DNA of 64,000 bases from Harmonia axyridis (lineage: Eukaryota; Arthropoda; Insecta; Coleoptera; Coccinellidae): the NCBI RefSeq assembly GCF_914767665.1, contig NC_059501.1, positions 76,730,798 to 76,794,797 of the forward strand, read 5' to 3'. Below, one piece after another: positions 1 through 11,370 of the stretch; the stretch's first letter is position 1, and the number at the start of each line of letters is the position of its first letter. The translations under genes and the position numbers were made by a program. A model generated the notes under the pieces. It was not told the origin of the DNA. It did no database searches and saw only the letters and a program-made list of their open reading frames with translations.

Positions 1-1486
1 GGAGTTATATATTTTTTTCTAATTTTTTCACGTAATTCATTAAAAAAACTTTCTGCATTGTGGAAACGCAATATCTTTAATTTGTGAATGAAAAAAATTG
101 GTAACTTTTCGTTTTGCAAAAAAGAATTGACATACATATCATATTATTTAACAGATATATTTTTAAAATATTCGTGTGAAGAACTACCAAAAATCATTAC
201 TAAAGAGGTAAAACTATATTTCTACTTATTTGCTTCGAAAAGAGAAAAAAGATGAAGTAAATGTACAACTTCGTACACCTTACAAAGTTTGGTCATCGCA
301 GGACCGCTAGAGGGGAAATGAATAAGTGACAAAGTTCGACCAATACGCGGAAAACCACGTGGTGGTAATCCCTCTTAAGTAGATTGAAGCTAAAATCTGC
401 ATGTACATGCGAAATTTCATCAGATAACTAGATGAATACTAATTTGAACAAGGGTGCAAAAGCTCCTAACTCCAGGTCTGTGCAGTCTGTGCTTCTCTAA
501 TCTTTTTCTTGAAAACTAAATGTATGTCCTTCTCAATCAACCCCCACTTATGCTCAACCACGAAATAAACAACCTCACCCACATACCCCTCGTTTGTTTT
601 GTCAGACGTTAAAAAAGCCACCACCATAATATGGGGCAATGTCAATCTGAAAGCGCCTTGTACCAGGACATGGATGGTTCTGCATAGCGTGTGACCTTGG
701 TTTATATGATAATGTATTTTATTCAGAGACAAACCCAAGGAGCAGTTTCTTCACCAGCGTTCTGAAACAGACAGCTGCAATCCTGTGGAAATTACTGCAG
801 TTCTATCCTTCCGCACTTTGGAAGGAGATGGGCAACCATAGTTTCTCTTGTGCCACATCCCGATCTGAAATATTTACATGTCTAGATTGTTTTACATTTG
901 CGGTGAGTGCAATATAGCTTATGCAACAAGTTCATCAACAATAGCGTCAGTTTGGCGGAATGTATAAGTTGATTAGGAATATCATTACCTGTATTAATTG
1001 AATTTTTTGATTGCTATTTGTTATGCTTCGAGTTGGGATTGTGTTATTTTCTTGTTTCTACTCGAAAAAAGATTCTTTTTTAAATTTGATGAATTCGGTC
1101 CTTACATGATAGAAATTCATTATCAAATGAAATAAAACGAAATTAATTTCCACAAATTTTAATATTGAACAACAATTGTTTCGTGACTTCTTTAGGTTAT
1201 TATTATTATTGAAAAAAAAAATTTTAGGATGTGTAGTACCTAGGCCAAATATGAAACAATACGTCAAATACAATCATTACCGGCAAAAAAACTCGGCCAC
1301 CTAAAATTTTGCTGGGTTTTGGTGTCCATAACTTTCGCAATTGTCAAGCAATTAAATCGATTTCAGTTGTTTTTACGCCAAATTGAAGATAAATTCTTTG
1401 ATATTGAAACAAACTCCAGAAAAGTTTAATTTCAAAGTCCGCTGAGTCTGAATAACTCATTAAGCCATTACTTTGGTTGCATACTA
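1..1486. other. AT-rich sequence, no supported gene
   Basis: No exon with convincing splice sites is visible. An open frame on the minus strand at 466-738 (90 codons) is less AT-rich than its surroundings, but I cannot match it to a family. A short reverse-oriented copy of the dispersed GGAGCTTTTGAGCGCTC-like repeat lies at about 448-482. Confidence 0.5.
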
Positions 1487-1640
1487 TTTTTTCCCATCTA
1501 AAAACAGTATTTTATCAATACTTGAAACTCGTTTTTATAAATTTTTTAACAACAACAAATGTAAAGTCAGTCAACTAGCCTCATATTTTTCATCCATCTC
1601 TTATATCGAAATATATCAAACCCAGAGATAAATATCAAGA
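1487..1640 (-). mobile_element. Mariner relic, 5' end only (mellifera-type)
   Basis: Resembles the 5' parts of the relics at 24.8 kb and 26.4 kb, sharing the stretch around TTTTATCAATAC and the following GAAACTCGTTTT. It corresponds to the first codons and 5' leader of a mellifera-like mariner read on the minus strand. No terminal repeat or open frame survives. Confidence 0.45.
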
Positions 1641-1801
1641 TTAATACATACTCAATTCATTATTTCAAAACGTTTGAAAAAAGGTAACAGAATTAGATTA
1701 TCATAGCTTGTCTTTTATTGATCGGGTGCACTATGAAAAGTCACACTTCTCCTCAGTACAAAAAATATAAAAATTTTTCCATGGAAAACTTTATGGAATT
1801 T

Positions 1802-3032
1802 TAGGTGTACAACTTTCCCTCCGCTGTTTTGCAATAGTTGGATGTAGCGGTAAGTGGTAGTCGAAATGAAGAGATCGTAAATGTCATACAATGAGGTTAG
1901 GTATTTGTAAAAATAACGCCATCGAAATATTAGTCGATTTGTGTCTGCATCATAAAGTTATTCTCGATTGAAAATGTCAACTTACGAGCCAAATTTTGTC
2001 ATTTACGGGAGGTTTTAATTTTCTGCTTTACCATGAAGAAATCTGCGGCTGAGGCTCATCGAATGCTCTCAAATACCTATGGTGACCGTTGATTTTGACT
2101 TCGAAGACCAGCAGGGGGGTGGAGGAGAGAAGGTTTTCGAAGATGCACAATTTGAGGCATTACTTGATCAAGAATCGTGTCAGACGCAACACGAATTGGC
2201 AGGATCATGGGATGGGAGTAGTGCAACAAGCTATTTCAAAATGCCTGAAAGTCATGGGAATGATTTTTAAATAAGAAAATTGGGTGCCGTACGAGTTGAA
2301 GCCGAGATATGTTGAACGGCGTTTGTTTGCTTGCTAACAGCTACTTGCAAGGCAAAGACGAAAGGGATTTCGGCATCGCATTCTGATTGGAGAAGAAAAA
2401 TGGGTACATTACGATAATCCCAAGTGCAGAAAATCATTTGGATATCCCGGTCATGCTTCCACGCCAGACAGAATATTTACGGTTCCAAGGTCATGCTCAG
2501 TATTTGGTGGGACCAGCTCAGCGTAGTGTATTATGAGTTGTTAAAACCGACTGAAACAATCACAGGCGATTGTTATCGAACCCAATTAATACGTTTGAAC
2601 CGAGCATTGAAAGACACACGGCAGAAATACAACGAGAGACATGATGAAGTTATTTTACAGCATAACAATGCTCAACCCTATATTGCGAAAGTGGTCAAGA
2701 CATACTTGGAAACGTTGAAATGGAAAGTCCTGCCCCCCTATTCTCCAGACTTTGCTCCCTCAGACTATCACTTGTTTCGATGAATGGCACACCACACGGC
2801 CTGGGTGACCAGCACTTCCGGTCTTATGAAGAAGTAAACAATTAGATCGATTCGTGGATCGCTTCAAAAGATGACCAGTTTTTTCAACGCGGGATTCGTA
2901 CGCTACCCGAAAAATGGGAGAAATAAGTGGCCAGCGATGGACAATACTTCGAATCATAAATGTATAACCATTTTTTTTACAATAAAGCCTCGAATTTCGG
3001 AAAAAAACGGTGAAAGCAAAGTTGTACGCCTA
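1802..3032 (+). mobile_element. Mariner element, cecropia/mori-like, near full length
   Basis: The ends form an imperfect terminal inverted repeat: TAGGTGTACAACTTT on the left and the complement of TAGGCGTACAACTTT on the right. The 1.23-kb length is normal for mariner. A second copy with the same ends lies at 22893-24194 in opposite orientation. The element sits just upstream of the coiled-coil gene. Confidence 0.85.
1974..2959 (+). pseudogene. Broken mariner transposase (cecropia/mori-like)
   Basis: Remnant of a cut-and-paste DDD transposase. Recognisable pieces in order are MKKSAAEAHRML near 2033, QQAISKCLKVMGM near 2224, NWVPYEL at 2280, HYDNPKCRKSF near 2410, KVMLSIWWDQL near 2482, YSPDFAPSDYHLF near 2740 and a C-terminal DGQYFES before TAA 2957-2959. 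Several frameshifts and stops break the frame. The first catalytic position reads GEEKW where the family has GDEKW, and the second reads HNNA where the family has HDNA, so two of the three catalytic aspartates are gone; the third (PDFAPSD) is kept. It cannot encode an active transposase. Confidence 0.88.
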
Positions 3033-3283
3033 CCTATGTTGAACTCAAATTCATTAAAAAAAAATTATTCGATCTAAGAAGTCATATAAATTTGATAATT
3101 CCAACTAGACAGAATGGCTTTCGAAGACGTATACAATATAATTAATTCAGGTTAAATTATCGACGCATGCTCTGAAAAATTCACCCCTTGATTATATTGT
3201 TGTGAGGGAACTGAGTATTGTGTTGGAACGTCACATAGTTACGCTTCAAACTTCTTTCTGATTCCTTGGATCCTCTAGGAGGA

Positions 3284-3378
3284 ATGCAACAAGTGACACA
3301 TCGCAAAATGTCAATTAATTACAAATTCAAAAATTACCACTATAATTCTCAAATGCTTCAAGAAAAACTGAGGGACAG
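3284..3378 (+). CDS. Coiled-coil gene, exon 1
   Basis: Encodes the first 31 codons plus 2 bases. The donor is GACAG|GTAAGA. Start choice is between 3284 and 3308, in the same frame. Confidence 0.65.
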
Positions 3379-6300
3379 GTAAGAATATGAAAATAATTAG
3401 GGTGTTCGTTTGTTTGTATTGTTGTCACAAGTGAAATATAAGGGTGACATTATTCTTGTCAGAAAATCGCAAGAAATGAAATTCTGATCGAATTGAATTT
3501 TTCTTTTCTGTTCAAGTGAATGGAAACGATCTAGATTGGAGATTGAATACAAGGAATTGGTCCAACAAAGTAGAACAGAGTAAGTAGCAGTTCCTCCTAT
3601 AAGTAATAAGTTTACAGGTATAAGTAGCCCAACTTTTCCGTATGGGGTTTTCCAGAAAACTTCAATTGTTTGTTTGTTAACATTCGCTGAAAAACTTGTT
3701 GGAAATAATGAGTGGGAAGCATTAAGTGCACGAGTTTTTTATAAATGAGATGAGAGAAATTGACACTATGTCTTTCTTCATCATTTTCCCATATTCGGTA
3801 ACATTATGGTAAACACTTCTTGTAGTTGATATGTTTGTTATTATTGCCGATGGTTTGATCACTCTTGAGTGCTACGGAAAGTTGATATAAACTTAAAATG
3901 AAAATTCAATTACTTCCTAGAAGTGAATGATAAACAATTTCTAAACCGTAATATACAGGATTCGTTCAAAGACTCAACCACTTAATGCATTCCACCATCA
4001 GTTATAACGGTTTTTTTCACTCAAACGGAAGCCAATCAGAATTATTTCAATAAACTGGAATGTATAAATACAAAACCTCCAAAATGATGTGTCCCTCAAT
4101 CTCTTTTGCTTTCTGCCTGAGCGAATTTGAAATCAAAAGATGAAAATAGATTGTCTGGGCATTACTCAAAGTTGAAACAACATATTCGGCTGGACTATTT
4201 TATATTAGCCATCCTGTATCATTATGAAGTCCTCACAATTAATATTTATAGAAATAAAGCTATGAAATAGATTCACGAAGAGAATTTACATTAATCCAAT
4301 CGATTGAAAATGGTGGATGCGCTTTCATTGTGAACTCGAATGCTTTTGAGCTATGATGTGGAAAGTTGATAACACTTCTGAATTGGCGTATTATCATTTG
4401 GTTGAGTTCAGACAACATGTTTCTGTATGTAATTAAATGTGTATTTCTTCTACGAGTTATACAAATTTGAGTTGATAGGCTTTACTTTCGCATCCACCAA
4501 AATGAGTTAAGAAATTTTCATTGCTTAAATACCTACCCTTCATATTCAATATTATTCAGTTCATGCCGAATCAAATAAATCAAGTGGAAGTTAATCTTAT
4601 TAGACTTATTAGAATTTTCATTATACCGTATGATTTTTCTTCATCTTATTGAAATTTTGAGTTTAGAAATGATGAGATGAACGAATCTGTGAAAATTGAA
4701 AGAAAATATTGCAAAAATTCAAGAAAAGCATTGACTTGCAATCAGGAACTGTTGAGCACTCGTTCATTCATACTTTATTGGAGATCACAGAATTATATGT
4801 AGGTGTATATATAAAAAGTTGTTTCTTATGATGTTATTGTTGTCTGTTAGTTTATCTAGATGAGGGGATCTGATGCTACGATTCTTTCGAAATAAGGAAA
4901 ATCTAAACTCAGTCGAAGTAACTGAAATATTGAGTTTCTTATTCCCGACTTTATTCTTGAATTTTCTTTGGTTCTGGTTCAATAAAAACTCCAAAAAGTG
5001 TGCTCCAAGAAATCAGTAAAATTGGTTTAATTTGAATCCGTCAAATATGAATTAATGAAGTTAAAGAAAGGTCATTAGGTCAATTCTAAAAAAAAAAAAC
5101 TGATGAAATAACACCTTATGAGCGATTCCAACAATTAATTTCCAAAATATTCTTCTTTCTTATTCCAGACAAGAAACTGACCTGATGGGATACAAAAGAA
5201 GATACAGAGATTTTCTGGAATCAGAAAAATACCGTATCAGAAGAAATGAACAACTCTTTGCAGCCTTGAAGCGACTAGAGATGCGGATATCCTTCCTTTC
5301 TGCCACAACCGAAAAGTACAAAGCTTTAAGATCCAAACACCAGATCTCTTCCAATAAAATGAGGCTCAATACGAAACCCATCCAAGCATCGACGCACTAC
5401 GATAGGTACTTCAAAAACGAACCAGAAAATAATTCGAATTCTGTTGGAAATTTGAATCATCCTAATTATAACCCTAATGGAATTGAGGCAAAATACGAAC
5501 AAACGTCAGCTTCTCATGCGAACCTTATGCGCACTTCACCTTCAGATTCTTCCTTATACGAGTCAAATTTCATTCAACACAGATCTGCACCGAATCCTAC
5601 CTCTCAAGAACTTTCCAGAATTATAGATCATAATATTGAACAAAAGTACTTTAGGCACCCAACACTGCCTGAACAAACTTCCCAAATCTATAAAAAACCT
5701 CTGGCAGTTTTTCCTGAAATGCCAATTGATGAAAATGTCTCCCTACCCACAAGTTACATTGCAGAAAAGCAGGATGGAATTAGAAGAGATGAAATCGAAT
5801 ATTCAGATAATTTTCGTCATCGGATACCTAATAATAGCAACGCCATGTCCTTGGGATATCCAAAATATGACTCCGTTGACAGACCCACATCTGATATAAA
5901 CAAATATGCAATCGGAAACTCAGTTACTCCAGATTTAATGATTGCGTCTCAAATTAATGAAGGAATGAGCGTTCCAAAAGTCCACGATCTGGCAATGCCT
6001 GAGGAGATTTTGAGGAAATATCAAAGAGCCAATGAAAACATTGCGTTTGATTCGGCTTTTCCAGTAGAAGACAATTTTGGAAATATATCAACAGAGCCAA
6101 ATGAACAAAGGGAAAATATCGTTTCACATAAAGTACTTCCTTCAGAAATACCATCAGCTTCCCATTTTATATCGACAAAGAACGTTTCAGAGAGTGAAAA
6201 TTTGCCACAAAAAAATAACGACATGTCTCGAGAAATGGAAAAAAATGTTACATCTACTAAAGCAGACCAAACCATCCATCAGGTGAAACCTGTTGCAATT

Positions 6301-7731
6301 AAAACAACTGAAGAGCCCACAGTTGAAAACAGAAGTAAACCCCAACCAAAAATTGAAACTCCAGCCCTGAATCCAAATGAATTAAAATCCGTGGAAGCTT
6401 TTCCATTGATAGAAGAAGTAACTCCCTCAAAAGAAACTGAAATTACTGAACCACAAAGGTTGCCCGAGCAAGAAAAAGCTGTTAATTTACCTAATGAAGT
6501 AAAGATTGCTGATACCAAAAGGAATTATGTTCCACAAATCAATACCGCGACAGAAAGGACTATTGATGAATTTGAAATAGCGCCAATCAATACTGCTACA
6601 GAAAGAACGATTGTGGAATTCGAAATAGCAGCAAACATCGAGTTTGAAACGTTTGACCATAGTTCGATATCCAGCGAACCGAAATCCGAAAAGAATACTG
6701 AAGAAAATGAAGCACCACTGGTCGAAAAAAGGCCTGATGCTGGTGAAAACGTTGAAATAGAACCTGTGATTGAAAATTATGAAGTAGTAGGAGAGAAGCT
6801 ATCTCAACTAAATTTGGAGGATGATCCTGGACATGTTGAGCAATTTGAGTTGGAAAAACTTTCGGAAAACAAAGCTCCGACCGAAGCAGTGGAAAATTCG
6901 GATCTATCAAACGATCAAGAGGTTGCTGCTGAAGTCTGTCAAGTCGAAACGTCAGACGAAAACATTTCGAACAGCCATCAAAATTTCCAGCAAGAAATAA
7001 CCGATCCAACCCTTAATCCTGAGGAACGACATGATAACAGCGACGACACAGAAATGAAGAAGTTCAAGAAGCACACCAACGGGCAAGACCAATACCAGTA
7101 CTATGACCAGAACAATCAGAGCAACCAGAACTACCCACCGGGGCAACAGTACGACAGAAGCGGCCATCCCATCAACTACGACCCTGCCATGACCAGCGCG
7201 GGTCAGTACGACGACAAAGGCCAGGCATACCCTCAGAACTACGACGGGGTCTACAACGATAAGGGGGAACTCGTGATGCCCTACGACCAGACTGGACACC
7301 ACTACGACCAGCAGTACTACCAGAACGACCCAAACTACGCCAATTATGATCAGTACGGCCAGCAGCAGTACGACGATCAGCAGCAGTACTCAGGGTACGA
7401 TCAGCAGGGCTACGATCAGCAGGCGAACTACGATCCGGCGCAGCAGCAGCAGCAGGCCAACTACGATCCCGCTCAGCAGGGAAGCTACGATCCGGCTCAG
7501 CAGGATTACAGCGGGAACGCACGGTATAACGCTTATTACGCGGAAGTCAAGTACGACCAAGGCGCCTTTTATCAGGGAGATACGCAGGAGAATCCACAAC
7601 ACGAGGAAAACGAAGAGGTAGATAAGACCAGCAGGCTTGCCAACATGTTGGAGAGCGATACGGAAAACAGCATTAGTAGGCAGGAAAACAAAGTAACTAC
7701 CGAGAGTGATTTCGATTATAGCAATAATTAG
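3284..7731 (+). CDS. Unrecognised 906-aa protein: coiled-coil N-terminus, Gln/Tyr-rich tail (3 exons)
   Basis: Exons 3284-3378, 3517-3579 and 5169-7731 join in frame (GT-AG introns, phase 2 at both junctions). The first in-frame ATG is 3284, following an in-frame TAG at 3236; ATG 3308 has a better context (CAAAATG) and would give 898 residues. Residues about 20-115 are charged and helical, rich in Lys/Arg/Glu, and look like a coiled coil. Residues 120-690 are Ser/Asn/Glu/Pro-rich and probably disordered, with a 16-residue tandem repeat (INTATERTI-D/V-EFEIA) at about 510-541. Residues about 690-850 are a Tyr/Gln/Asp low-complexity tract with repeated YDQQ and YDPAQQ units, in much more GC-rich DNA than the rest of the exon. 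No enzyme motif, signal peptide or membrane segment is seen. I do not recognise the family; a cytoskeletal or RNA-granule role would be a guess. Confidence 0.75.
3517..3579 (+). CDS. Coiled-coil gene, exon 2
   Basis: A 63-bp exon after TGTTCAAG and before GTAAGT. It encodes EWKRSRLEIEYKELVQQSRT with split codons at both ends. It keeps the frame if skipped. Confidence 0.7.
3580..5168 (+). other. Intron 2 of the coiled-coil gene
   Basis: 1.6 kb, AT-rich. It contains one copy of the dispersed GGAGCTTTTGAGCGCTC-like repeat at about 4736-4790, followed at 4800-4960 by sequence related to that at 59.7 kb. No other gene is seen. Confidence 0.6.
5169..7731 (+). CDS. Coiled-coil gene, exon 3 (large terminal coding exon)
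   Basis: A 2563-bp exon after the acceptor TTATTCCAG. It encodes almost the whole protein and ends at TAG 7729-7731. Exon-like base composition continues about 110 bp past the stop to GTAAGT at 7846, after which the DNA becomes strongly AT-rich. Confidence 0.85.
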
Positions 7732-7733
7732 TT

Positions 7734-7845
7734 ATGTTTCAAGCTGTTAGAAAATTGACGGTGAAAAAGAGGAAGAACTATTGTACGAAGATAGCTGGAG
7801 AGGCTGAGGATTCTGATGGTCAGGGTTCTTTTATTGATTTAACTC
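7734..7845 (+). CDS. Candidate alternative 5' exon of AMP deaminase, or downstream cistron start
   Basis: An ATG two bases after the previous stop opens a frame of 37 codons plus one base, ending at a strong donor C|GTAAGT. The phase matches the AMP deaminase exon at 29041 and would create an Arg codon at the join, giving a 790-residue isoform. The peptide has a basic cluster (VKKRK) and an acidic stretch ending in FIDLT. The DNA is compositionally exon-like up to the donor. Alternatively it is just the 3' untranslated region of the gene before it, with a chance open frame; the splice to 29041 would span 21 kb and is not demonstrated. Confidence 0.35.
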
Positions 7846-8332
7846 GTAAGTGAACTTTGATTGTGTAAAATATAAAGCTCAATGATTCGATTATGTATGT
7901 TTTTTAAGTATCAATTTTGATTTTTTCTCTGGAATTATGTTTTGAGCAGAGTTAATTCACCACTTCACACATAGGTTTTTCGAATGATTTCAATTATATT
8001 CGTGAAATTAGTTCTACCTTGGGAAAATCCTTAACAAAGTTGTTAAATGTCGATAATTTGAGAAAAAAATCAAGTTGTGTTATCATCAAAAGAAACATTC
8101 GCTGCTTTAAATGTCAAACTCCCAGGAATAATTTTTATTTTATTTAAGAAATATCAGTTGGAGAGGAAATGGATCAAGAATAAATATTTTGAGAAATTTT
8201 TCGTAATTTTTTTATTGGATTCCATACATATTTCAAGATTAATAAGATTTAAATAGTGTTCGAACATTTAGCATTATAACTATAGAAAAGCAGCGGTTAT
8301 TCAAATTATACACAAGAAGAACCATGTGATAT

Positions 8333-8741
8333 TAGTTATTTATAATACAAGTGCAGAAGGCATTGATATTCTTCCACGAGTTCAAAATTCAAAAACGAGC
8401 CACGAAGTGGCGAGTTTTGGAATGAACGAGTGGTAGAATGAGCCTTCTGTACGAGTATTATACATTATTTTCTCTAATTCATTGCATTTTCATTGAAATT
8501 AATGAAATATTTCCATAAATATAATTTAGTGATTTTTGCATTGAAAAATGTTGGTTGGCAGAACTGATTTCTTTAAGGCAATTTGATGAATTGACAGATA
8601 AAGCCGTAGCGGAAAGTTCGGAGTGCCAACATAGAATAATAAAATATAACCATGAAAACTGTGCGTTTCTGATATATTCTCGCACGATTTTGTTCTACAA
8701 GATGTGGAAGAATGAACGGAATAACCACAGAATCAGAGAAA
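8333..8741. repeat. Dispersed hairpin repeat, copy A
   Basis: About 409 bp, nearly identical to 28497-28902; copy A has three extra bases near 8549. The first 120 bp fold back on themselves: AGAAGGC pairs with GCCTTCT, CCACGAGTTC with GAACGAGTGG, and AAAACGAGCCAC with GTGGCGAGTTTT. A diverged relative lies at 10126-10718. It encodes no recognisable protein and is probably a non-autonomous element. Confidence 0.8.
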
Positions 8742-10125
8742 CAAAATTTCATAACTCCAAAACCGCTAGAGATAGAAATATTTAGTCATAATATCATATC
8801 ATCACATTATCTTATGTTGCATAGTTTAAGAGTTTTTTCATTTGACCTCTAGATTTATTAACTTTGGAATTCATCGAACAATCGAAATATTTATGATTTT
8901 CTAGAACAATTTTGTTGTGAATTATAACGCTCAGATAATAGTTTCTTCTGCATGAAAGAAAATATCTTTATTATTAATATTATTAGTAGTTTATAAAACC
9001 ATGATAATTTGGAAAAAAATTCCATTACTTTTGCTCGACTTGATTGTATCGGATTCGGCTCAGTTGGAAATCACCATTCTGAAGTTTGTTTTTGGTTGAA
9101 TTTGTTTTCGTTTGGAACCCGAAATTCTATGAGTAATAACGGATTTTTTCAAAATTACTTTTCTTTGCTGAAAGTGCAAAACAGTCTTGAGAAAAGGGAT
9201 CACTGTAAACTACTCTAATCTATTATGGCTATTATTCAACTCAGATAATAAGTATTAATCTCAAGGAAATTCATATACCGGAAATTCTGATCTTGCCAAA
9301 AGCAGATTTTGTTCCAGTTAATTACACGCTATTTTTTTTTCTTCAGCTTTACAAATATAAGAGAAATTTTGAATGAGTATCTCGTTTTATCAATTCCATT
9401 ACTCATTGAGAAAACCATTTGTTTTGACTCGCAGGATTCCTAAATTAAAAGAACAAATGAAATGGGATCACTAAAAATTAGTAAAGCACTGATATGATAT
9501 CAGGAGCTTTTGAGCGCTCATCATTCATGCAACAATTGCTCCCTTGAAGGCCACAAATGCAAATTTTCATCTCAATTGAAACTGCTTAAAATTAAATTAA
9601 ATTAATAATTAAATTACATTTTTTCAATTTTTCATTTCTTTTGAACAAAAAGATAAAAAATATATTTGTATCCTTTCAAAACTTCTTCGACTATTTGAAA
9701 TTTTGTCCTATCTGCTCTACTGTTTTCTAGAGAAAAACAATTCTTTCCAAGTCGTCTGGTAATCGAAATTCCTAAGAAATTCATTCCTTGAAAAAATGCA
9801 AAATTCAAATGAATCAATCTTAGCATCCTATATCTCGTAAACAAGAGGTTGCGGGCCCATTCTTATGATTCTTTTTTTCCTAATATCCCTTATACTTTTA
9901 ATTTTGGGAACACCTCTATATGAATTCTGCCAATTTATGAACCTAATCTGCATATTTAGACATTGAACCTACTCTAAAAATTTGAAGTTATTAGGATTTA
10001 TCTTTCGGAATACATATTTTTACAGACGAACGGACAGAAATGAATTAGAATTAAAATTCATTATAAATGGATCAAACTTTAGTAGTACATAGATACAATT
10101 TTTGACTCTAGAAGACTTAAATAGT
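8742..10125. other. AT-rich non-coding sequence
   Basis: No gene seen. A copy of the dispersed GGAGCTTTTGAGCGCTC repeat lies at about 9484-9553, and short ATTAA repeats near 9590-9615. If the 7734 exon is real this is AMP deaminase intron. Confidence 0.5.
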
Positions 10126-10718
10126 ATATTCTAAAACAAGTTGCAGAATGGGCTCCTATTCCAACACGAATGCGAAATTCGAAAACGAGCGACGAAGGGG
10201 CTAGTTTTGGAACGCATGAGTGTTGGAATTGCCTTCTGCAACGAGTATTAGACGATATTTTCTCTATTTCAGTCTAGTTTTGTGAAATATTGTCGAAATT
10301 CGAAGAAAAATTCAGATCATACATCCTAGTGACATTTGTATTGTATCTTGGCAGTTGGTGTGACTGTTACGAAAATTGACAGATTACGGAATTTCAATTT
10401 GAATTGTATGTTTTGAATTTTGAAATAATTTATAATTATGCATTAAATTCGCGAATTATGTCTGACGAAATCGATTCAACACCAACAGAATTAAGAGAAA
10501 TTGCGAATAATGTCGCAAATAATTTCACTAAATCCAAATTATATTATATTCACAATAATTGACGTGTGTTGAATTTTGATAGGATTGGAAGTCTGACGTC
10601 TGTGTAGACAACCACAAAACGAAAAATATAACTGAAAACAATGCTGTAATGAGTTAACAGCACTGTTTTTAGAACTGTAATGAACTCATTACGATACTGA
10701 AATAGAGAAAATATTATA
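10126..10718. repeat. Dispersed hairpin repeat, diverged copy C
   Basis: Shares with copies A and B the hairpin head (GTTGCAGAATGGGCTCC ... GCCTTCTGCAACGAGTATTA) and the following TATTTTCTCTATTTCAG. That last motif recurs inverted at the right end (CTGAAATAGAGAAAATA). The interior differs from copies A and B. Confidence 0.55.
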
Positions 10719-11336
10719 GAAAGAAGAAACAGTGGATATCCGGCATTTCAAAAGCATAAAACCAAGAGATCGTTTTTAGGTGCATAATTGTAATGAAATT
10801 TTTCGATATCACAAATTTACAATTTTACCAGATTGTAAAATATTTCGAAATATGGAGGAATATTTGTTTCAAAAACAGGAAACGAATGTCCATTGAGAAA
10901 TGTATTCGGTTACTCACAGTTCTTGTAATATTTGATTTTAACCGATAATTCATTAATTATTTCGATATAATTTATGTAAATTTTACTTATCTAGTGAGTC
11001 TGGTAAGTCTTATATTCCTTTTGTACCTAGTTTAACATGTAAACAATTTTTCTTTTGGTGGGCAGTTTAAATTACGATTGAAGACAATTGATTATTGTCT
11101 GTCTGCAAACCTTATAAACACGTGTTATCGAATTCTCGATGCAAAAGTAGGTAGTTCAATTCGCATTATCACTGTAGATATAAAGATATTATTTTCGTTA
11201 TCAGACTTTATTTATTCAAGACGTTCAAGAATCATTTGAAACCAAAACTGTCGCGATTTTCAGACTATATCGCGACTGATCGTCTTTGTCAACAACCAAT
11301 TTCTCTTTGTTTTTAATTTTTTCAAGGTGATTAGTG

Positions 11337-11370
11337 ATGGATATGAGTCAAGCAATTAGTGAAAGAATGG
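11337..11370 (+). CDS. AMPD: AMP deaminase alternative first exon a
   Basis: ATG followed by MDMSQAISERM and one base, then the strong donor G|GTGAGT. Joining to 29041 completes a Gly codon and gives a 764-residue isoform with a very short unique N-terminus. An in-frame TGA lies at 11328-11330, so the ATG is the start in this reading. Confidence 0.6.

Noticed and set aside
466..738. 90-codon open frame on the minus strand
   Set aside because: No recognisable family, no flanking exon and no convincing splice sites; kept only as a note.
6596..7522. Minus-strand open frames of 116-137 codons inside the coiled-coil gene
   Set aside because: They are antisense shadows of the repetitive plus-strand coding exon; their compositions (Val/Leu-rich or Arg/Ser-rich) follow from its codons.
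7719..7736. Programmed -1 frameshift linking the 906-aa ORF to the downstream frame
   Set aside because: The downstream frame has a TAG at 7719-7721, so a shift would have to occur in the last few codons, where no slippery heptamer is present.
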